NCBI RefSeq assembly: GCF_035594125.1
Contig: NC_087156.1
Span: forward strand, 12,916,806 to 12,980,805
Direction of reading: 5' to 3'
Source of the DNA: Scylla paramamosain
Taxonomy: Eukaryota; Arthropoda; Malacostraca; Decapoda; Portunidae
DNA: 64,000 bases
Shown here: positions 11,164-23,020 of the stretch, piece by piece
Layout of the letters: each line of letters starts with the position of its first letter
How positions within the stretch are numbered: the first letter of the stretch is position 1
Program-made: the position numbers and the translations under genes
Notes under the pieces: generated by a model
What the model saw: only the letters and a program-made list of their open reading frames with translations
Database searches by the model: none
What the model was told of the DNA's origin: nothing

Positions 11164-12836
11164 AAATATTTCGTTGATAAATTACATTCAGGACAGTTAG
11201 GGAATATCCCTTACAGAAGAACAAGATCGCAGAAGAATGATCCTAAATGGATGACTGAGGTTAAAACATTACATAGGGCGAAAGAGAAGTATATATGAGA
11301 TTAAAAAAAGGGGAAGTGGTTTTAAGGCCATAATATAATGAATTAGAAAAGTCAGGAGTTTAACAAGCAAAGCTAAAAATAGTTATGAATTAAAGGTAGC
11401 CAGCCAAGCGAAGATGGACCGCAAGGGATTTTATCAGGCATATAAGACGAAGAATAGAGAAACAATAGTTCCTTAAAAACAGCAGAATGGGACCTGCTTA
11501 GTTGTTGGGAGGAGATTAGTAAAATTGTGAACGAGTATTTTTTTAACTGGCTTTGCCCAGGAAAACATGCAGGATTTGCCGAATAGTGAAAAGATATTTA
11601 GAGTAGAAGAAAATGAGAAGCTGACAGATATTACCATAACTAAAGAGATAGTGGAACAGGAGATAGATAAGCTGAAAAGTTCAAATCATCAGGACCAGAT
11701 GAAATATATTCCAGAGTATTTAATAATTGGAAAAAGGTTATAAGTAATCTGGATAAGGTCATGGACAAGCGGCAGGCGACAGAGTGTTGTAATAACCGGC
11801 TCTAAATCCGAGTGGGGTCAAGTAATTAGTGGGGTGATAAAGGGATTAATAGTATTAGGTCCGATGTTGTTTGTAATATATCTCAATGACTTGGATAGTG
11901 GAATTAGTAGTGTTGTTAGTAAATTTGCAGATGACACGAGAGTATGTAGATTAATTAGGTCAGAATCGTATACCATCGCCTTGCAGGCAGATTTTGATAG
12001 GATGAACGAATGGACAGACAGATGGCAAATGCAGTTTAATATCAACAAATGTAAAGCACTTAGCGTAAGTAGAAGAAACCCACACAGTAATTACACAATG
12101 AACAACCAAGTTCTGGTAGGTTCAGGGTTAGAAAAAGATTTGAGATTTAAAATTAGCTCTGAACTCCGTCTAAGAAAGCAATGCAAAGAGGCCAGAAACA
12201 AAGCAAATAGTGTATTATGACTCATTTTCAGGAGTGCTCAAAGTAAAACTCCCGAAGTAATATTAAAGTTACATTTAGCGCTGGTCAGTCTTCATCTAGA
12301 CTACGCTGTCCTATTCTGGTCACCACATCACAGGAAGGATAAAGGTCTATTAGAATCACTTCAAAGGAGAATGACTAAAAGGATACAGGGTATGTGGAGT
12401 ATTCCTTACGAAGCGAGATTCAAGCTGTTAAATTTACATTCTTTAGAGAAACTTAGGTTAAGAGTGGACCTGATAGAAGTCTTTAAATGGTATATGGGTT
12501 ATAACAAGGGAAACATAATGAAAATTCTTAGAATCTGTATCCATGATAGAACAAGAAAAATAGAACATCTAGTTTTCAGGCTTGAGCCTGAAAACTTGAT
12601 GTTCAAAAAGGAAACATGAAGGAATTGGTTTTCAAATACAGTAGTAGATGATTGGAACGGACTTAGTAATCAAGCTGTTAGTGCTGAGGCATTTGGCAAC
12701 TGTAAGAGAAAATTACACATTTATAGATGGGGATGATAGGTGGAAATACGTAGGCAAATTTCATACAAGTACTGCCACGTTTAGGCTAGATGTCTTCTTG
12801 CATATTTACTTATTTTTTATGTTCTTATGTTCTTAT
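11164..12836 (+). mobile_element. LINE-B copy 1: 5'-truncated, degenerate CR1-like LINE
   Basis: The element starts in the linker upstream of the RT domain: DPKWMTE is encoded near 11241-11262, and a region with SQAKMD follows near 11401. It ends in two copies of the octamer ATGTTCTT (12819-12834), an octamer-repeat 3' end as in CR1-clade LINEs. Left flank satellite GAAGCGAAATA and right flank TTACCAAAAGCG join into a normal monomer, so the element sits inside a monomer with little or no target-site duplication. The coding region has lost the first RT motifs. The frame jumps from the pre-RT linker (ending near 11742) to just before the GVPQG-equivalent position, about 100 residues short of a typical RT. 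A run of seven T at 11537-11543 gives a +1 shift relative to copy 2. Stops at 12218 and 12617 break the rest. Non-functional. Confidence 0.88.
11790..12741 (+). pseudogene. LINE-B copy 1 RT C-terminal pseudogene
   Basis: Decayed RT reading frame. The catalytic box is FADD at 11924-11935, preceded by GPMLFVIYLNDLD. The PQG motif is replaced (GVIKG), a change in the template-positioning motif that is normally conserved. A TGA at 12218-12220 occurs where family members read through. The same frame resumes with LDYAVLFWSPH, RMTKRIQG and FKWYMGYNKG (12300-12510), segments typical of CR1-like C-terminal regions. A second TGA at 12617-12619 is specific to this copy. Compared with copy 2, 7 of the 128 residues at 11834-12217 differ by eye. 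Confidence 0.88.
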
Positions 12837-15800
12837 TACCAAAAGCGTGTATTTTCAGTGTTTTTCAGCTATTCCGTGAAAAATAAAATGCCAAAATGCA
12901 TGCAAAGCACCCTAAATGAGGAAAAAAAGGGATATTACGAGAAACGTGCATTATAAGTGTTTTTAAGATTCTTAGATACCAAAACCCTGAACCTCATAAA
13001 TAACACTCTTAATTGAGAAACAGAACAACCTTACCAAATGCGTGGATTTTGAGTGTTTTTCACATTCTTGGTTACCAAAAACCCAAAGTGCATACGAAAC
13101 TAGATTTATGTGGAAAAAAAAAGACATTTCCAGAAAAATGTCTTGTGGGTGTTTTTGAGCGTGTTAGGCAATAAAGCACTAAAAAGCAGGGCAATCACAT
13201 TACATGGGAATAAAACCAACTTTTACCAAGAACTTGCCTTTAAGTGTTCTTGAGCTCCTAACACACCAAAACGCTAAAACGCATGCAAAACACCCTTTAT
13301 GAAGAAACAAAATAACATTACCAAAAACATGTATTTTGAGTGTTTTTGATCATGTTACCTATAAAAACGCTTAAATACATGCAAAGAACCCTATGTCTGG
13401 GAAACGAAAGGACATTACGAGAAACGTGTATTATGAATGTTATTAAATTCCTTAAGCACCAAAAAGCTAAAATCCACAAATAACACTCTTTATAGAGAAA
13501 AAAAAAGAATCTTCCTTTTTTTTTTGTTATTCTTCATAGGTACCGAGATGTCAAAATTCTGGCAAAATTCAGGGAAATTATGTGGAAAAAAGAACATTTT
13601 CAAAAAAAGTTAATTTTAGCTTTTTTTTGGGCAGTTATGTACCAAAACCTAAATTGCATTAAAAGTCACCTCTATAAGGAAATTAAAGGACTTTACCAGA
13701 ATCCTGTCTTTTGAGTGTTTTTCAGCATGTTAGGCACTAAAACAATAAATAATATGGAAGTCAATTTATATGGGAATCCAAAACAAAATCACTTAACACT
13801 TGTCTTTTCAGTGTTTTACGTAGAAACACGCTAAAACGGATGCAAACAGACCAATATGAAGAAATAGAATAACACTGCCAAAAAGGTATATTTTGAGTGT
13901 TTTTGAGCCTGTTACCTACAAAAAACACGAAAATGGATGCAAAGCACACTATATTGGGAAACAAAAGGACATTACGAGAAACCTGTATAATGAGTGTTTT
14001 ATAGTTTCACAACAACTACAAGGCAAAAGTTTCTTAGATACCAAAATGCTGAAACTCATGAATAACACTCTTGATTGAGATACAGAACAACCTTACCAAA
14101 TGCGTGCATTTTGAGTGTTTTTCACATTCTTAGTTACCAAAACACGAAATTGCATGCGAAATTAGGTTCATGTGGGGAAAAAATTTTATTGCCAGAAAAT
14201 GTCACATCACATTACATGTGAATAAAACAAACTTTTACCAAAAACTTGCCGTTAAATATTTTTGAGCTCCTTACATACCAAAACGCTAAAACGAATGCAA
14301 AAAATCCTTTATGGAGAAACTCAATAACATTACAAAAAAACATGTATTTAGAGTGTTTTTGATCATGTTACCTATAAAAACGCTTAAATACATGCAAAGA
14401 ATCCTATGTTTTGGAAACGAAAGGGCATTACGAGAAAAGTGTATATAAGTGTTTTTAAGTTACTTAAATACCAAAAAGCTAAAACCCACAAATGACACTC
14501 TTTATGAAGAAACAAAAAAATAAAAAATAAAAATAAATAAATGAAATAAAAAAAATAATATATATTTTTTTTGTTATTCATCTTGATAGGTACCGAGATG
14601 CCAAAATTCTGGTAAAATTCAGGGAAACTATGTGGATAAAAGAACATTATCGAAAAATTTAATTTTAGCTTTTTTTTTCGGACTGTTATGTACCAAACCC
14701 AAAATGGATGCAAAGCAAGCTATATGGGGAAATTAAACGACTTTCAAAGAAAACTGTCTTTTGAGTGTTTTTCAGCATGTTAGGCACCAAAACGATAAAT
14801 AATATGGAAGTCACTCTATATGGGAATCCAAAAATAAATTACTGAAAACGTGTCTTTTCAGTGTTTTACATAAAAAATCGCTAAAACTGATGCAAACAGA
14901 CCAATATGAAGAAATAGAATAACATTACCAAAACGGTATATTTTAAGTATTTTGAGCTTGTAACCAACAAAAAAAAAAAAAAAACGAGAACATGGATGCA
15001 AAGCACTCTATATTGGGAAATAAAAAGACATTACGAGAAACGTGTATAATGAGTATTTTATAGTTTAACAAGAACCACGAAGTAAAAAACGCAAAAACTA
15101 GTGTATATGGAGAAGTTTCTTAGGTACCAAAATCCTGAAACTCCTGAATAAATCTCTTAATTAAGAAACAGAATAACATTACTAAATGTGTGTATTTTGA
15201 GTGTTTTTCACATTCTTAGTTACTAGAACCCCAAATTGCATTCGAAACTACCTTTATGTGGGAAAAAAATAACATTACCAGAAAAGTGTCTTTTGAGGGT
15301 TTTTGAGAGAGTTAGGCAATAAAGCACTAAAAAGGAGGGCAATCACATTACATGGGAATAAAACCATCTTTTACCAAGAACTTGCCTTTAAGTGTTTTTA
15401 ACTCCTTATATACCAAAACGCTAAAACACATGCAAAACACCCTTTATAGAGAAACAGATTAACATTATCAAAAACATATATTTTGAGTGTTTTTGATCAT
15501 GTTGCCTCTAAAAACGCTTAAATACATGCAAGGAACTCTATGTCTGGGAAACGAAAGGACATTACGAGAAACGTGTATTATGCGTGTTTTTAAGTTCCAT
15601 AAGTACCAAAAAGCTAAAACCTCTTTATAGAGAAAAAATAAAGAAATAATAAAAAAATAGGATTTTTTTTTATTCTTCTTCATAGGTACTGAGATGCCAA
15701 AATTCTGGCAAAATTCAGGGAAATTATGTGAAAAAAAACATTATCAAAAAAGTTAATTTCAGCTTTTTTTTCGGACTGTTATGTACCAAACCATGAAGTG

Positions 15801-15849
15801 CATGCAAAGCCAACTATATGGGGAAATTAAACGACTTTACGAAAAACCT

Positions 15850-18800
15850 GTGTTTCTAGTGTTTTGAGCATGTTTGTCACCAAAACAATAAATAATATTG
15901 AAGTCATTCTATGTGGGAATCCAAAACAAAATTACTTTAAACGTGTCTTTTTCGTGTTTTACGTAGAAAAATGCTAAAACGGATGCAAACCAACCAATAT
16001 GAAGAAATAGAATAAGATTACCAAAAAGGTATAATTTGAGTGTTTTTTTAGCTTTTTACTTACAAAAAACGAGAAAATGGATGCAAATCTCTCTCTATTG
16101 GTTAACAAAAGGACATTACGAGAAACGTGTATCATGAGTGTTTTATAGATTCTCAAGAATCACAAGGCAATAAACGGAAAAACATATATATGGAGAAATT
16201 TCTTAGATACCAAAATGCTAAAACTCCTGAATAACACTCTAAATTGAGAAACAGAACAACCTTACTAAATGTGTGTATTTTGAGTGTTTTTCACATTCTT
16301 AGTTACCAAAACCCCAAATTTTATGTGAAAGTAGCTTTATGTGGGAAAAAAATGACATTACCAAATAAGTGTTTTTTATGTGATTTTTTTTTAGCATGAT
16401 AGGCAATACAGCACTAAAAAGCAGGGCAATCACATTACATGGGAATAAAACTAACTTTTACTAAGAACTTGCCTTTAAGTGTTTTTGAGCTCCTTATATA
16501 CCAAAACGCTAAAACGAATGCAAAACACCTTTTATGGAGAAACAGAATAACATTACCAAAAACATGTATTTTGAGTGTTTTTGATCATGTTACCTATAAA
16601 AACGCTTAAATACATGCAAAAAACCTTATGTTTGGGAAATTAAAGGACATTTCGAGAAACATGTATTACGAGTGTTTTCAAGTTAAGTACCATTTAGCTA
16701 AAACTCTTTGTAGAAAAAAAAAAATAAAAAGATAGGAATTTATTTATTGTTTTGTTATTCATCTTCATAGGTACCAAGATGCCAAAATTCTGAAAAAACT
16801 CAGGGAAATTATGTGAAAAAAGAATATTATGAACAAAGTTAATTTTAGCTTTTTTTTTTCGGACTGTTATGTACCAAACCCTAAAGTGCATCCAAAGCCA
16901 CCTATATGGGGAAATTAAACGTCCTTACCAGAAACCTGTCTTTTGTGTGTTTTTTTTTTTTTTTTTTTTTCAGCATGTTAGGCACCAAAACGATAAATAA
17001 TGTGGAAGTCACTCAATGTGGGAATCCATCACAAAATTACTGAAAAAGTGTCTTTTCAGTGTTTTACGTAGAAAAACACTAAATCGAATGCAAACCAACG
17101 AATATGGAGAAATAGAATAACTTTCCCAAAAAAGTATATTTTGAGTGTTTTTGAACTTACCTTCAAAAAACGTGAAAATGGATGGAAAGCACTCTATATT
17201 GGGATACAAAAGGACATTACGAGAAACGTGTATAATGAGTGTTTTATAGTTTCACAACAGTCACAAGGCAAAAATCGAAAAACTCGGTGTATCTGGAGAA
17301 GTTTCTTAGATACCAAAATGCTGAAACTCAGATATAACACACTTTATTAAGAATACAGAACAACCATACCAAATGCATGTATTTTGAGTGCTTTTCACAT
17401 TCTTAGTTACCAAAACCAAAAATTGCATGCGAAACTAGCTCTATGTGTGAAAAAAAATGACATTACCAGAAAAGTGTCTTTTGAGTGTTTTTGAACGTGA
17501 AAGGCACTAAAGCACTAAAAAGGAGGGCAATCACATTATATGGGAATAAAACCAACTTTTACCAAGAACCTGCCTTTAAGTGTATTTGAGCTTCTTACAT
17601 ACCAAAACGCTTAAACGCATGCAAAACACCCTTTATGGAGAAACAGAATAACATTACCAGAAACATGTATTTTGAGTGTTTTTGATCATGTTACCTATAA
17701 AAACGCCTAAATACATGCAAAGAACCCTATGTTTGGAAAATGAAATGACATTACGAAATTTGAGTATTATGAGTGTTTTTAAGTTCCTTAACTACCAAAA
17801 AGCTAAAACCTACAAATAACTCTTTATAGAGGGAGAAAAAAAATTTGTTATTCATCTTCATAGGTACCAAGATGCCAAAATTCTGGCAAAATTCATGGAA
17901 ATTTTGTAAAAAAAAATCATTATAAAAATATAATTTTAGCTTTTTTCCGGAGTTATGTACAAACTCTGAAGTGCATGCAAATCCACCTATATGGGGAAAT
18001 TACACGACTTTACCAGAAACCTGTCTTTTGAGTGTTTTTAAGCAATCTGAACAATATTACTTAAAAAGTGTCTTTTCAGTGATTTACGTAGAAAAACGCT
18101 AAAACGGATGCAAACCAACCAATATGAAGAAATAGAATAACATTACCAAAAAGATATATTTTGATGTGTTTTTGAGCTTGTTACCTACAAAAAATTCAAA
18201 AATGGATGGAAAGCACTTAATATTGGCAAAGAAGAGGACATTATAAGAAACGTGTATGAGTGTTTTATAGTTTGACAAAAACCACAAGGTAAAATACTCA
18301 AAAAACTCGTGTACATAAAGAAGTTTCTTACATATCAAAAAGCTGAAACTCATCAATAACACTTTTAATTTTGAAACAGAAATACCTTACCAAATGTGTG
18401 TATTAGAAAAGTTTCTTACATACCAAAATGCTGAAACTCATGAATAACACTTTTAATTAAGAAATAGAACCTTACTAAATGCCTGTGATTTGAGATTTTT
18501 TTCACATTCTTAGTTGCCAAAACCCCAAATTCCATGCAAAACTAGCTTTATGTGGGAAAAAAAATGATATTACCAAAAAAGTGTCGTTTGAGTGTTTTTC
18601 AGCGTGTTAGGCAATAAAGCACTAAAAAGGAGGGGAATCACATTACATGGGAACAATAACAACTTTTACCAAGAACTTGCCTTTAAGTGTTTTTGAGCTA
18701 ATTACATACAAAAACGCTAAAACGCATGCAAAACACTTTTTATGGAGAAAGAGAATAAAATTACCAAAAACATATATTTTGAGTGTTTTTGATCATGTTA

Positions 18801-21800
18801 TCTATAAAAACGCTCAAATACATGCAAAAACCTTATGTTTAAGAAACTAAAGGACATTGCGAAAAATGTGTATTATAAGTGTTTTTAAGTTCCTTAAGTA
18901 CCAAAAAGCTAAAACCCACAAATAACACAATTTATTTCGAAAATAAAAGTAAGAAAATAAAAAAATAGGATTTCTATTTTTTTATTAATCTTCATAGGTA
19001 CCGAGATGCCAAAATTCTGGGAAAATTCAGGGCTATTATATGTTAAAACAAAAATGATCAAAAAAGTAAATTTTAGCTTTTTTTTTCGGAGTGTTATGTA
19101 CCAAATCCTAGAGTGCATCCAAAGACTCCTATATGAGGAAATTAAACGACCTTACCAGAAATTTGTTTTTTGAGTGTTTTTCAGCATGTCAGGCACCAAA
19201 ACGATAAATAATAAGGAACTCACTCTATATGAGAATCCAAAACAAAATTGCTGAAAACGTGTTTTTTCTTTCTTTTACGTAGAAAATCGCTAAAACGGAT
19301 GCAAACCTACCAATATCAAGAAATAGAAAAATATTACCAAAAAAGTATATTTTGAGTGTTTTTGAGCTTATTACCTACAAAAAAACGCGAAAATTTATGC
19401 AAAGCACTCTATATTAGAAAACAAAAGGACTTTGCAAGAAAAGTGTATAATGAGTTCTTTATAGTTCAAAAGAACCAAAAGGCAAAAAACACAAAAACTC
19501 TTTTATATGAAGAAGGTTCCTAGATACCAAAATGCTGAAACTTATGAATAACACTCTTAATTGAGAAACCGAACAACCTTACTAAATGCGTGTATTTCGA
19601 GTGCTTTTCACATTCTTAGTTACCAAAACCCCAAATTTCATGCGAAACCACCTTTATGTGAGAAAAAAATAACATTACCAGAAAAGTGTCTTTTAAATGT
19701 TTTTGAGCGTGATAGGCAATAAAGCACTAAAAAGCAAGGCAATCATATTGCACTGGAATAACACCAATTTATACCAAAAACTTGCCTTTAAGTGTTTTTG
19801 AGGTCCTTATATACCAAACCGCTAAAACGCATACAAAAACAAATTTTATGGAAAAACAGAACAACATTATTAAAAACATGTATTTTGAGTGTTTTTGATA
19901 TTATTATCTATAAAAACGCCTAATTACATGCAAAGAACATTATGTTTGGGAAACAAAAAGATATTACGAGAAACGTGTATTATGAGTGTTTTTTAAGTTC
20001 CTTAAGTACCAGAAAACTAAAACCCACAAATAACAGTCTTTATTTAGAAAATAAAAAAAAATAAATAAAAAAATAGGAATTTTTTATTTATTTATTTTTT
20101 TGTTATTTATATTCATAGGTACCGAGATGCCAAAATTCTTTGAAAATTCAGGGCAATCATATAATAAAAGAATATTAACAAAAAAGTTAATTTCCGTTTT
20201 TTTTTTTCGGACTGTTATATACCAAACCTTAAAGTGCATGCAAAGACTCCTATATGAAGTAATTAAACGACCTTACCAGAAATATGTGTTTTGAGTGTTT
20301 TTTAGCATGTTAGGCACCAAAACGATAAATAATAAAGAACTCACTCTATATGGGAATCCAAAAAAAAGCTACTGAAAACGTGTCTTCTCAGTGTTTTTCG
20401 ACAGAAAAACGCTAAAACGGTTGCAAAGCAAGCAATATCAAGAAATAGAAAAACGTTACTAAAAAGGTGTATTTTGCGTGTTTTTGAGCATGTTACCTAC
20501 AAAAACGCGAAAATTGATTCAAAGCACTCTATATTGGGAAACAAAAGGACATTGCAAGAAAAGTGTATAATGAGTGTTTTATAGTTCAAAAGAACCACAA
20601 GGCAAAAAACGCAAAATATCGTGTATATGGAGAGGTTTCCTAGATACAAAGAAGCTAAAACTCATGTATAACACTCCTAATTGAGAAACAGAACAACCTT
20701 AATAAATGCGTGTATTTTGAGTGCTTTTCACATTCTTAGTTAGCAAAACCCCAAATTGCATGCGAAAATAGATTTCTGGGAAAAAAAAAGACTTTACCAG
20801 AAAAGTGTCTTTTGAGTGTTTTTGAGCGTGATAGAAAATAAAGCACTAAAACGGAGGGCAATCACATTACATTTAAAAAAACGAATTTTTACCAAAAACT
20901 TGCATTTATGTGTTTTTAAGCTCCTTGTATACCAAAACACTAAAACGCATGCAAAACACTCTTTATGGTAAAACAGAATAACATTACCAAAAACATGTAT
21001 TTTGAGTGTTTTTGATCATGTTACCAATAAAAACGCTTAAATAAATGCAAAGAACAATATTTTTGGGAAACGAAAGGAGATTACGAGAAACGAGTATTAT
21101 GAGTGTTTTTAAGTTCATTAATTACCAAAAAGCTAAAAGCCACAAATAACACTCTTTATTGAGAAACAAAAAATAAATAAAAAAAAATACAATATTTTTT
21201 TTCTTTCTTATTCTTCTTCACAGGTACCGAAATGCCAAAAATCGAAAAATTCGGACAAATTTCAGGAAATTATGTGAAATAAGAACATTATCAAAAAAGT
21301 TAAATTTACCTTATTATGTTATGTACCAAACCCCTAAAGTGCATGCAAAGCCACATATATGGGGAAATTAAACGTCTTTGCTAGAAAACGGTCATATGTG
21401 TTTTTCAGCATGATAGGAACCAACACGATAAATAACATGGAAGTCAATCTATATAGGAATCCAAAACAAAATTACTAAAACCGTGTCTTTTCGGTGTTTT
21501 ACGTAGAAAAACGCTAAAACGGATGTAAACCAACCAATATGAAGAAATAAAATAACATTACCAAAAAGATATATTTTAAGTGTTTTTGAAATTGTTTCCA
21601 ACAAAAAACGCGAAAATGGATGGAAAATACTCTATATTGGGAAGCAAAAGGACATTACGAAAAACGTGTATAATGAGTGTTTTATAGTTTCACAAGAACT
21701 ACAAGGCAAAAAACTTAAAAACTCGTGTATATTGAGAAGTTTCTTACATTCCAAAATGCTGTAACTCTGGAACAACACTCTTAATTGAGAAACAAAACAA

Positions 21801-23020
21801 TCTTACTAAATGCGTGTTATTTTGAGTGCTTTTCACATCCTTAGTTACCAAAACCCCAAATTGCATGCGAAACCAGCTTTTTGTAAGAAAAAAAATGACA
21901 TTACCAGAAAAATGTCTTTTGAGTGTTTTTGAGCGTGTTAGTCAATAAAGCACTAAAAAGCAGGGCAATCACATTACATTAGAATAAAACCAATTTTTAA
22001 CAAGAACTTGCCTTTAAGTGTATTTGAGCTCCTTATATACCAAAACACTAAAATGCATGCAAAATACACTTGATGGTGAAACAGAAAAACATTACCAAAA
22101 ACATGTATTTTGAGTGTTTTTAATCATGTTACCAATAAAAACGCTTAAATATATGCAAAAAAACCGTATTTTGGGGGAATGAAAGGACATTACGAGAAAC
22201 GTGTATTATGAGTGTTTTTAAGTTCATTAAGTACGAAAAAGCTAAAAGCCACAAATTACACTTTTATAGGGAAAAAAAAGTATATAAATAAAAAAATGCG
22301 ATTTTTTTTTCATTCTTATTCATCTTCACAGGTAACGAGGTGCCAAAATTCGGGCAAAGTTCAGGAAATTATATGAAATAAGAACATTATCAAAAAAGTT
22401 AAATTTAGCTTTTTTTTTTCAGACTGCTATGTACCAAACCCCTAAAGTGCATGCAAAGCCACCTATATGGAGAAATTAAACGTGTTTGCCAGAAAACTGT
22501 CTTATGAGTGTTTTCAGCATGTTAGGAACCAACATGATAAAACCCAAGGAAGTCAATCTATATGGGAATCCAAAAACAAAATTACTGAAAACGTGTCTTT
22601 TCGGTGTTTTACGTACAAAACGCTAAAACGGATGCAAGCTAACCAAAATGAAGAAATAGAATAACATTACCAAAAAAGTATATTTTTAGTGTTTTTGAAA
22701 TTGTTATCTACAAAAAACGCGAAAATGGATGGAAAGCACTCTATATTGGGAAACAAAAGACACCAAAAAGCATGTCAGGCTTCAAAACAATAAATAATAT
22801 GAAAGTCACTGTATATGGAAATCCAAAACAAAATCACTGGAAACGTGTCTTTTAAAAGATTTACGTAGAAAAACGCTAAAACGGAGGGAAAATAACCAAT
22901 ATGAAGGAACAGAATAACATTACCAAAAAAGTATATTTTGTGTGTTTTTGAGCTTGTTTCATAAAAAAAGAAACTCGAAAATGAATGCAAAGCACTCTAT
23001 ATAAGGAAAAAAAAGGACAT
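15850..23020 (-). repeat. 7-kb super-repeat, first copy
   Basis: Several HOR units here recur in the same order about 7.2 kb downstream. Units at 15.97, 17.14 and 18.10 kb match 23.16, 24.32 and 25.28 kb (offset about 7,180). Units at 20.1, 21.2 and 22.3 kb match 26.96, 27.9 and 28.99 kb (offset about 6,850 falling to 6,660). The unusual variant at 22759-22990 matches 29426-29650. Confidence 0.75.
18319..18472 (-). repeat. Local partial duplication at the monomer 3/4 boundary
   Basis: The monomer 3/4 boundary segment (TTTCTTACATA ... AAGCTGAAACTCAT ... AACACTTTTAATT) occurs twice in succession at about 18331-18372 and 18409-18461. The same doubled form is present at about 25498-25645 and 56966-57115, so all three HOR units share a single duplication event. 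Confidence 0.7.

Noticed and set aside
11164..12836. LINE-B as two independent insertions
   Set aside because: Identical breakpoints, identical internal loss and a shared stop codon in both copies show co-duplication instead.
16949..16971. Long T-runs (also 23551-23579 and 32513-32534) as reverse-strand retrotransposon poly-A tails
   Set aside because: Each sits inside a recognisable monomer at a position that normally has a shorter T-run, with no element sequence beside it; expansion by slippage is simpler.
17141..17350. Recurring short peptides with IQKDITRNVYNECF-like motifs at many sites on both strands
   Set aside because: The repetition follows the DNA repeat. Frames break at different points in each unit, and the AT-rich codon use and hydrophobic or lysine-rich composition are what a translated satellite gives.
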